A stretch of 64,000 bases of DNA from positions 1,612,001 to 1,676,000 of the forward strand of contig NC_052108.1 of NCBI RefSeq assembly GCF_012273895.1, written 5' to 3'. This document shows positions 60,640-64,000 of the stretch, piece after piece. This DNA is from Zerene cesonia. Taxonomy: Eukaryota; Arthropoda; Insecta; Lepidoptera; Pieridae. The notes under the pieces are model-generated. The model ran no database searches, was not told the origin of the DNA, and worked only from the letters and a program-made list of their open reading frames with translations. The position numbers and the translations under genes were made by a program. How positions within the stretch are numbered: position 1 is the first letter of the stretch; every line of letters starts with the position of its first letter.

Positions 60640-60773
60640 CTAGCGGTCCGCCCCGGCTTCCCCGTGGAATGCTATTCTCTTCATAAGAATAATTTTTATC
60701 CATCCAAAAAAGTATTAACCGAATTGGTCGAGCCGTACACTTATGGCGATTTATTTTTATTTATATTAATAGA
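60640..60773 (-). mobile_element. Helitron-like element, short
   Basis: Plus begins CTAGCGGTCCGCCCCGGCTT after A and ends ATATTAATAGA before T. It contains AACCGAATTGGTCGAGCCGT. Confidence 0.55.
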
Positions 60774-61041
60774 TGTATCCCGAACACGGTCCGTTAAAAA
60801 CTCTTGAGCAATACTGATATACCTTCACGATAAGCGTGATCTCTGTTCGTATCAAATGTGTGACGCAGAAGTCTGTAAGGATGGAAGAAAATGGACTTTG
60901 GTCTCATAATCTATGGAGGTAATGCTGATATTTTATTTTATTATTATTTACGTTCGCCGATGGTTCTGCTCGATGAGAGAGGAGATATTGTACCCTGTAT
61001 TCCAGGCTTTGATGTGTCCGACTATTTAATTTTATTCTTAA
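60774..61041. other. Non-coding DNA
   Basis: Short stretch between elements with one unconvincing ORF (60891-61115) that runs into the next element. Confidence 0.4.
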
Positions 61042-61238
61042 CTAGCCTTCCGGCCGCGGCGTTGTCAGAGGAATCTTCCCGGCAGAATAACATGTTTCAT
61101 CGCTTTTATAGGTAGCCCATGTCGCTCTTTAACCTCCAAACTGTCCGCAAACACTCATATCATAAAATCACTTCGTTGCGATGTGAGCGAAAGACAAACA
61201 AACAAAACACACTTTCGCATTTATAACGTAGGTGGGGA
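61042..61238 (-). mobile_element. Helitron-like element
   Basis: Plus begins CTAGCCTTCCGGCCGCGGCG after A and ends TTCGCATTTATAACGTAGGT then GGGGA before T. Interior diverged (AAACACACTTTCGCATT). Confidence 0.55.
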
Positions 61239-61669
61239 TTCGTTTAGCCGCTTGGCGTTGTTGTTTTGTAAACGTCGATTGAAACATTTATAAATAGCTG
61301 TTAGATTTGTTTCTATGGAGAAGTTACCAGGAATGTGGTGTAATATTAGAAATTACTAATTAGAAAGACGTACATGATAAAGAATATTGTTTCTTATCGC
61401 CTCATATCACACGTGTATTTTGAAGATAACTGATAAGTCAGATCGTATTAACTCCAACGACCAGATACAGCACGTCGTAAAGTGGGATGGAATGAAGTGA
61501 CTTGCGTGTGTGCATTATCATTATTCAATTACGAGCGTAACATTGTGTGGGTGTCTGCATGAATTTTGCTCGTTAAGTATCATCAGCTCAATCGTATATA
61601 AGAATGATATTGGGTACCTGAGCTAGGTGCCATTAGAGTAATAGTTCTGTAAATCCTACTAATCCTACT
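61239..61669. other. Non-coding DNA
   Basis: No supported feature. Confidence 0.4.
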
Positions 61670-61876
61670 TCCTACTAATATTATAAATGCGAAAGTTTGT
61701 AAGGATGTGTGTGTGTTTGTTGCTCTTTCACGCAAAAACTGCAGAACCGATTGCAATGAAATTTGGTACGTAGATAGCTGGATAACTGGAATAACATATA
61801 GGCAACTTTTTATCCTGATATTCCTACGGGATACGGATTACGGACTTACGCGGGTGAAATCGCGGGGCGCAGCTAG
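61670..61876 (+). mobile_element. Nonautonomous Helitron, Lep1-like, well preserved
   Basis: Starts TCCTACTAATATTATAAATG, continues GCGAAAGTTTGTAAGGATGT, CTCTTTCACGCAAAAACTGC, and ends in the CGCGGGTGAAATCGCG hairpin and GGGCGCAGCTAG before T. Immediately before it lie two partial 5' ends (AAATCCTACTAATCCTACT at about 61651), which suggests repeated insertion or end slippage. It has a short duplicated GGATTACGGA segment (about 61832-61845) that other copies lack. Confidence 0.75.
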
Positions 61877-62700
61877 TTTAATATTATGTTGATTCGTTAT
61901 CGAAAACGTAGATAGTTACCAGGAGGCAGTGTGTGTACTATATACGATAGGTTAAAGAAGACAAAAAATAACACCTACAAGAAAAAAAATTATGTTTAGT
62001 ATAAATTTAGAAGTAGCATTTACATCGTTCATTTTTATCAAAAAGTATTGAATTATATCGAAAGTCTTGTCAAAACAATTACACAATAATAATAAAAAGA
62101 TCAAATTTATAGTTCGCTTGCACATGGAAATTAGCATTTATATTATTTATTTCATTGTGTTGTATCGAGATCGTTACTGGTCGTCCTTCTGATAACATTA
62201 AGCAACACAGTTGAACCAAGCATCTGCTTGGGCTCAATAGATATCCAAGTCTTTTGATCGTAGATTTTTTTGCAGTGAATATTCTTTAGTGTGTCTGTAT
62301 TTTACGTGGAGTACTTTTTGGTATGCAACATAAGGTTCACATCAAGCTAATGTAATGAAATTTTATACTAAAATTCTCAGTTTTATATTAGTTTTCGTTA
62401 CGATCGGCAGTTCCTATGACTGTTTACCTTTCTTCTTGTATAAATCAACATATACATTTCTATTAAATGTGTGTTGAATGTTCAATGAAGAAAGATACCG
62501 GTTCAAAACTAGGTTCATATCCGAAGCCTAATATCGGGTGTTAGGCTTCGGAACCCGGTTGCGACCTGGTTTTGAAGGCAGAATTTTCAGTTTATACTGT
62601 TAAGTTTATACTGGAAAATCCTATCCTACTAATATTATACCTAGTCTTGCCATAAATATTGTAATAAAGAAAAAAGAAAATTGTTAACTGCAAATAACAT
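61877..62700. other. Non-coding DNA
   Basis: AT-rich. An inverted repeat CCGAAGCCTAA...TTAGGCTTCGG lies at 62521-62550 (arms of 11 bases around TATCGGGTG). A 5' Helitron-like remnant, TCCTATCCTACTAATATTAT, lies at about 62619-62638. No gene is supported. Confidence 0.45.
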
Positions 62701-63700
62701 NNNNNNNNNNNNNNNNNNNNNNNNNNNNNNNNNNNNNNNNNNNNNNNNNNNNNNNNNNNNNNNNNNNNNNNNNNNNNNNNNNNNNNNNNNNNNNNNNNNN
62801 NNNNNNNNNNNNNNNNNNNNNNNNNNNNNNNNNNNNNNNNNNNNNNNNNNNNNNNNNNNNNNNNNNNNNNNNNNNNNNNNNNNNNNNNNNNNNNNNNNNN
62901 NNNNNNNNNNNNNNNNNNNNNNNNNNNNNNNNNNNNNNNNNNNNNNNNNNNNNNNNNNNNNNNNNNNNNNNNNNNNNNNNNNNNNNNNNNNNNNNNNNNN
63001 NNNNNNNNNNNNNNNNNNNNNNNNNNNNNNNNNNNNNNNNNNNNNNNNNNNNNNNNNNNNNNNNNNNNNNNNNNNNNNNNNNNNNNNNNNNNNNNNNNNN
63101 NNNNNNNNNNNNNNNNNNNNNNNNNNNNNNNNNNNNNNNNNNNNNNNNNNNNNNNNNNNNNNNNNNNNNNNNNNNNNNNNNNNNNNNNNNNNNNNNNNNN
63201 NNNNNNNNNNNNNNNNNNNNNNNNNNNNNNNNNNNNNNNNNNNNNNNNNNNNNNNNNNNNNNNNNNNNNNNNNNNNNNNNNNNNNNNNNNNNNNNNNNNN
63301 NNNNNNNNNNNNNNNNNNNNNNNNNNNNNNNNNNNNNNNNNNNNNNNNNNNNNNNNNNNNNNNNNNNNNNNNNNNNNNNNNNNNNNNNNNNNNNNNNNNN
63401 NNNNNNNNNNNNNNNNNNNNNNNNNNNNNNNNNNNNNNNNNNNNNNNNNNNNNNNNNNNNNNNNNNNNNNNNNNNNNNNNNNNNNNNNNNNNNNNNNNNN
63501 NNNNNNNNNNNNNNNNNNNNNNNNNNNNNNNNNNNNNNNNNNNNNNNNNNNNNNNNNNNNNNNNNNNNNNNNNNNNNNNNNNNNNNNNNNNNNNNNNNNN
63601 NNNNNNNNNNNNNNNNNNNNNNNNNNNNNNNNNNNNNNNNNNNNNNNNNNNNNNNNNNNNNNNNNNNNNNNNNNNNNNNNNNNNNNNNNNNNNNNNNNNN
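62701..63700. other. Assembly gap, 1000 N
   Basis: Exactly 1000 N, arbitrary scaffold gap. Confidence 0.99.
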
Positions 63701-63756
63701 AATTCAAATGTAATATTTTTTTATAATTAAGTGTAACAGTATTTATGGCCAGACTA

Positions 63757-63946
63757 AGTATATGCGAAAGTTTGTAAGGATGTGTATGTGTGTATATTTC
63801 TCTTTCACGCAAAAACTACTGAACCGATTGCAATTAAATTTGATACGTAAATAGCTGGACAACTGGAATAACATATAGGCAACTTTTTAATCCGATATTC
63901 CTACGGGATACGGACTTACGCGGGTGAAACCGCGAGGCGCTGCTAG
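63757..63946 (+). mobile_element. Helitron-like element, 5'-truncated
   Basis: Begins TATATGCGAAAGTTTGTAAG, lacking the usual TCCTACTAATATTATAA start, and ends in the CGCGGGTGAAACCGCG hairpin then AGGCGCTGCTAG before T. Confidence 0.65.
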
Positions 63947-64000
63947 TCTTATAATAAAGATGATAAAATTTTTCACATACCTACCTGTGTACACGTGTGA

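Noticed and set aside
1..64000. CRISPR arrays, rRNA or tRNA genes, bacterial operons
   Set aside because: No spaced identical repeats, no tRNA-like GGTTCGAATCC arms with matching acceptor stems, and no prokaryotic gene arrangement were seen.

Overview
The window is eukaryotic genomic DNA, very probably from a moth or butterfly (Lepidoptera). The evidence is AT-rich non-coding DNA, spliced genes with GT/AG introns, and many copies of a roughly 200-bp interspersed repeat. That repeat starts TCCTACTAATATTATAAATG and ends in a CGCGG/CCGCG hairpin followed by CTAG, which matches the nonautonomous Lep1-type Helitrons of Lepidoptera. There is no bacterial or viral gene order, operon, CRISPR array or recognisable tRNA/rRNA gene.

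Layout. 1-3430 is probably intron or upstream flank of a C2H2 zinc-finger gene. 3431-5589 holds two tandemly duplicated zinc-finger exons (A and B), both entered in the same phase and only 25 bp apart; they look like alternative 3' terminal exons of one transcription-factor gene. Exon B is followed, in frame after a TGA-C stop, by a 32-codon protein-like extension (possible stop-codon readthrough). 5.7-12.6 kb is AT-rich 3'UTR/intergenic DNA. 13576-17728 (minus) is a six-exon gene for the mitochondrial transcription elongation factor TEFM (329 aa as joined here). Divergent from it, on plus, is an unidentified 43-codon first coding exon (19095-19224). 26156-29395 (plus) is a three-exon gene for ATF7IP/windei (953 aa as joined here), the partner of the H3K9 methyltransferase SETDB1/eggless. 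31.3 kb and 56.6 kb carry two weaker candidate 5' exons of unknown genes. The rest is repeat-rich intron or intergenic DNA, with a dense cluster of Helitron-like copies from 54 to 64 kb.

Assembly. The block 37556-51603 is a second copy, with scattered differences, of 14146-28486. It contains TEFM without its last exon, the orphan exon, and ATF7IP up to the middle of its second coding exon. It is flanked by 1000-N gaps. The 45 bases before the first gap (36214-36258) are identical to the 45 bases after the second gap (52604-52648). The outer contigs therefore overlap directly, and the inner block is best explained as the other haplotype wrongly scaffolded into the locus, not a real tandem duplication. 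It still gives a useful allele comparison: one Helitron-like insertion, a 41-bp palindrome, repeat-unit changes and several amino-acid replacements differ between the copies. A short fragment of a Penelope-like retroelement (GIY-YIG end) is stranded between two gaps at 37259-37489.

The genes do not form a pathway. TEFM acts in mitochondria, ATF7IP in nuclear heterochromatin, and the zinc-finger protein presumably in sequence-specific transcription control.
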